Source: a virus
DNA length: 52,006 bases
IMG/VR virus record: IMGVR_UViG_3300037497_000044
Span: 1 to 52,006 of that record
Reading direction: 5' to 3' (one strand)
In this document: one piece after another, positions 49,701-52,006 of the stretch
Layout: every line of letters starts with the position of its first letter
How positions within the stretch are numbered: the stretch's first letter is position 1
Program-made: the position numbers and the translations under genes
Notes under the pieces: generated by a model
The model's input: the letters and a program-made list of their open reading frames with translations, nothing else
What the model was told of the DNA's origin: nothing
Database searches by the model: none

Positions 49701-52006
49701 ATTGCACCACTGCGGACAGGAATTCTCTGCCCGTTGCATAAGCACCTCCAGACAATTCGGCTATCTCATCGGCACTCATCCCGTCGTCAGAGATCATTCC
49801 TTCCATTTTTGCCTGCACCGTTGGCAGCATCTCCACGTCGAAACGGGAAATTTTTGCCCCATCTAAAACAATATCTTCTCCTGCATCGTTCTTCCATTCA
49901 CCTGTAGATAACAGCTTTAATATCCGTCTGAGTGGTGATTGCTCAACATCCTCTCTAACCTGTGCCTCCATTGCATCCCATTTCTCTTTCCCTTCTTTCT
50001 GCATGGCGGCAATAAATTCGTTATGACTACGCCTCATCCACTTCATATTCTTCAGGCTTTTAGCGCGCAACTCTTTTTCTGCGGTCGCTTGCTGATCCCC
50101 AGTCAAAGCCGAATATTTCAAATATGCTTCCGGTGACATACCTGCCTGGGCAGCATCCTGAAATAGTGCCCGATGGTTTCGCGCCTGCATGACATATTCA
50201 ATCTGCTCGTCTGTGGCAATCATCCTATCCATGACGGCCCGCATTTCAGGATTAAGCTCTGCCTCTCCAGGGTGAGTTGAGATGAATTCCTTCAGCGACT
50301 TGTATATGGATTTCATCCAAGCGGAAAACCGCTTGAAAACGGCTTCCATTTCGATTGACGGTGATTTGCCCTCGAACAGGTATTGCTCCCACGAACGGGC
50401 AAACTTTTCCTGGTAGGCAGTTTTTTCCAGCAGGCTCATATTTCCCCATGCATCGAAACTCTCCACACCTGCCCACGCCATGAACGTATTCATGTCGTCA
50501 ACAATGCGCTGCGGTGCCCCCGGCCTACTGGCCAGAGCCATGGATAGCTCCAGGAAATAATGCGCGGATTCGTGGGCAAACGTGGATAGGTCCGCATCGG
50601 CCAGGAGGGTGATAATGTTTTTGCCGCCTTCTTGGCTGAAGGTTCCTGCCGGACCTTGCTTTAAAATGCTTGGATTCGATGGGTCGAACGTGCCTCGGTT
50701 GCCGGTGGCGGATTTTATTTGGTTCTTGGATTGATCCGAAACAAACGCAACAAAACTTCCGTCCCCTTCCGGCAAAACAGCACCATCAAGACCTTTTCCT
50801 TTAAACTCATCAATAAACAGTTGATCGTATTGTTCCCAGTTGGCAGGATTTTCAATCTTGGCGTACAACTCCATGATCTTCCCTTTTCCAGCCGCGCCAA
50901 CCGATCCAGCTTCGATGGCAGATCTGTCGGAAGTCATCCAGAATACATTCGGCGAACCTTTCTTTAAGTTGATTTTGGAAAATGTTTTGTCGGTGCCGTG
51001 ATACATCACAATCGGCCTACCTTCCCCATCCACGACCTTAGACTCCCCAAACCATCTCCAGAAATTCCGCACCCCCTCCTCGGACCAGTGAATGGGTTGG
51101 CCTTTGCTGTTCATGGTGGGGCGGGGGGTGCCGTCTACCTGGATGGTTTTAGGGATCTCACCCGCGACTTGCCCAGTAGACTCCTTGCTTATTTGCTTGC
51201 CAGAAAGAGGGATGATAGAGTCTTGGCCAGCATCTTCCTGCTCGTTTCTATAGATGATACTGTCATACCCTTTGCTTGTAATGCCAGCCCGCAACGCATC
51301 CCATCCGCGCTTGTCTGACTGTTGCCACTCAGAGAAAATCTTGTCTGATTGCTTGCCGGTGAAAACGCCTTTGTTGCTTAGATGGGTCAATATGCCGTCA
51401 AATGTCCAAACGCCAATATCGGGCATTCGTAACGACTTGTCGGCAGTGACGCGAAGCTGCATCGGCGTGTTTTTCTCCAACCTTTTAGCGATTCTGCCTG
51501 CTTCCGCTTTCGTCTTGACTTCATACTCTAATTGACCATTAACCCACACTTCCCAAATGTCACCGTATTTATCGACAGAAACATCCTTCCCCATTCCGCC
51601 TTTTTGATTCTGGCGATCCATAGCGGCCTGCTCTGTTCCCATATGGGGGCCGATCTGATCATTAAAATCAAACTCATCAAATTCGTATGGCGTGGCATGA
51701 TACCAAATCTTCCCAGCATCAGACGTGCGGACCAACGGCGTTTTCGGTGTCTCAATGGCACCATGCTCAGGAGATTGGAACCCAGTTTTATCGACATCAA
51801 CCTCATTGCCAAAAATCTTGCTAATTGTCTGGCTCAGGCTTTGATTGGATGATAATTTCTCTTTCCTTGCCCGTTCAGATGCCAGCAGAAGCAACTCATG
51901 CCCCATGTTTGGATCATCCCCGAACATGGATGGAGTCGTTGACACTTTTTCAGCGGCAGCAATATAATCTCCCAATATTTTCTGCATAGCCGGGGAAGAA
52001 ATTAAA
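46756..52006 (-). CDS. Giant polyvalent ejected protein, C-terminal part (cut by the window edge)
   Basis: Open to the right edge; first in-window ATG at 51987 but the frame continues upstream, so the start is outside. Numbering from that ATG: residues 90-265 look like an ADP-ribosyltransferase-type domain (IWYHATPYEFDEF, YDSIIYRNEQEDAGQDS). Residues 308-440 fit ART-PolyVal (FWRWFGESKVVDGEGRPIVM, YHGTDKTF, FDPSNPSILK). H472-E-S-A-H476 is a zincin HExxH, within TFAHESAHYFLEL. A long helical region follows; the last 300 residues have hydrophobic segments (AWLAWIAPAIASGIIVMAA) like C-terminal polyvalent domains. The protein is probably injected and acts on host targets. Probably the same gene as 1-2476. 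Confidence 0.82.
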   Translation of the reverse strand, partial: LISSPAMQKILGDYIAAAEKVSTTPSMFGDDPNMGHELLLLASERARKEKLSSNQSLSQTISKIFGNEVDVDKTGFQSPEHGAIETPKTPLVRTSDAGKIWYHATPYEFDEFDFNDQIGPHMGTEQAAMDRQNQKGGMGKDVSVDKYGDIWEVWVNGQLEYEVKTKAEAGRIAKRLEKNTPMQLRVTADKSLRMPDIGVWTFDGILTHLSNKGVFTGKQSDKIFSEWQQSDKRGWDALRAGITSKGYDSIIYRNEQEDAGQDSIIPLSGKQISKESTGQVAGEIPKTIQVDGTPRPTMNSKGQPIHWSEEGVRNFWRWFGESKVVDGEGRPIVMYHGTDKTFSKINLKKGSPNVFWMTSDRSAIEAGSVGAAGKGKIMELYAKIENPANWEQYDQLFIDEFKGKGLDGAVLPEGDGSFVAFVSDQSKNQIKSATGNRGTFDPSNPSILKQGPAGTFSQEGGKNIITLLADADLSTFAHESAHYFLELSMALASRPGAPQRIVDDMNTFMAWAGVESFDAWGNMSLLEKTAYQEKFARSWEQYLFEGKSPSIEMEAVFKRFSAWMKSIYKSLKEFISTHPGEAELNPEMRAVMDRMIATDEQIEYVMQARNHRALFQDAAQAGMSPEAYLKYSALTGDQQATAEKELRAKSLKNMKWMRRSHNEFIAAMQKEGKEKWDAMEAQVREDVEQSPLRRILKLLSTGEWKNDAGEDIVLDGAKISRFDVEMLPTVQAKMEGMISDDGMSADEIAELSGGAYATGREFLSAVVQSPSMAEEIQQETERRMLETYGDMYTPEQIAIAADEAIHNSARERILATEIAALEKFTGPWSVLLKSAKDYVDAMISGRTMRNVRPDLFALAEVRAGKAKMKLFGQGKTAEAAIEARKELINHLATSAAYKAQAEATLITGKLKGIASRTDKSPSVKSRSDVEVMVVRTVLGAYGIGPHMEGAIEYLQTVLKNSPEELQEYSDTILNASNKAKEILSKKQGKDKELWRDLTMEELRDLRDDMVGLWKFALRSKQILVKDKKLAVDAVIAELTAKAEERPSSPAIVDEKTGFARTRTKTELFFYGASKFLAKFVRIENWAKVMDNGQEYGPWFRYVFLPISDAQTKYMEAKIKYITKFSDMVKSNPKVFQHKGAIAANHIGFVFGGGKFTPMAELLHALVHSGNLENLEKLLIGRGWGKWNADGTLDRSRWDAQIQEFIDQGILRKEHFDFVQSVWDLFEEMKPEAQRAVREQTGRYFKEVKADAFTNQFGTYAGGYAPLQYDPTLGTAAEQREAERVGSDAQLNYQPRTNAGFAKARTQYFAPLELNISILGRHIDQQLLNTYMGLAVSDVGRLIKNKELLSVLEAQDKAAISNTLVPFLDRAAKQQVTTRGTGIEHADFFTTLRTRSGVFLLFMNVVNGLQQYAGFFPALLNVSRGHLLASAATNLIHPIDTASAVCGKSKFMDIRLKAQLEEANTVLMEIATDPTIMENADRLSRKYGYILQQSIATHMEPTIWMAKYTEAIENGHEEGAARDLADSVIRTTQGSTRVIDVASMETGTPLWRMLTQFCGYFNTQANLFGEQVALARYMPPGKKFGRLAGAAWLAWIAPAIASGIIVMAARGGPRDSDGDGEYLDEWIKQLLGIMPVTYALGAIPVVGNVIGNMINVWQKGYGEARVNMGGPAQSLVEQGLRVFTNDDPLGTPGRTIRSMSAMIAVITGTALQKPVTDRLALWADIEAGKYRPEDDTEAVLSILAGKEFRK

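Overview
The window is almost entirely a tailed-phage genome, or most of one. A late block on the minus strand (22535 down to 1, and 52006 down to 43727) carries small and large terminase, portal, scaffold, major capsid, tail adaptor and nozzle, ejection proteins, fibres and lysis genes. This order and gene set is that of a short-tailed (podovirus-type) virion: a T7-like connector, tubular tail proteins A and B, and internal virion proteins, one of them with a transglycosylase domain. No phage RNA polymerase, DNA polymerase or integrase is visible. A GapR/DUF2312 protein and a GTA-type 3-TM holin point to an alphaproteobacterial host; a small fibre-associated protein of a type common in aquatic phages agrees with a water or sediment source. 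Host and habitat are inferences.

Layout. 1-22535 (minus): structural genes, read right to left from the terminase. 22536-22727: divergent control region. 22728-23746 (plus): five small genes. 23747-24123: hairpins and a degenerate tRNA-like element. 24124-31509 (minus): early operon with an HTH protein, a small Cys protein, an SMC/Rad50-like ATPase, a Cys-rich protein, small membrane proteins, a DnaB-N/RepA-type helicase, an AT-rich inverted repeat that looks like an origin, then small proteins and a stand-alone class II ribonucleotide reductase tail (TSCPD). 31510-31845: symmetrical divergent promoters and a structured leader. 31846-43609 (plus): early operon with a RecE-like nuclease, an annealase-like protein ending in an SSB-type tail, a 48-copy hexamer repeat, GapR, a 500-base region with candidate structured RNA, a dCMP deaminase-like enzyme, a helicase-methyltransferase fusion, an SF2 helicase, a VRR-NUC nuclease and a protein with an RNA polymerase alpha-CTD domain. 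43610-46759: holin, lysozyme, a spanin-like protein and a fibre. 46756-52006: a giant polyvalent protein.

Both window ends cut minus-strand reading frames that remain open. The left piece (1-2476) ends inside a ddrB-like ParB domain; the right piece (46756-52006) continues with ADP-ribosyltransferase-like and zincin domains. They are probably two parts of one giant ejected protein, which would make the genome circularly permuted or terminally redundant. They do not join in frame directly, so some sequence is probably missing.

How it may work (inference): the virion ejects the polyvalent protein with the DNA. Two host-sigma70-like promoters fire outward from 31.6 kb. The helicase loads host replication proteins near 25.95 kb, while the RecE-like, annealase, SMC and helicase genes drive recombination-dependent replication. 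The alpha-CTD protein, the HTH protein and repeated operator-like sites before the terminase and capsid genes are candidate parts of the early/late switch.
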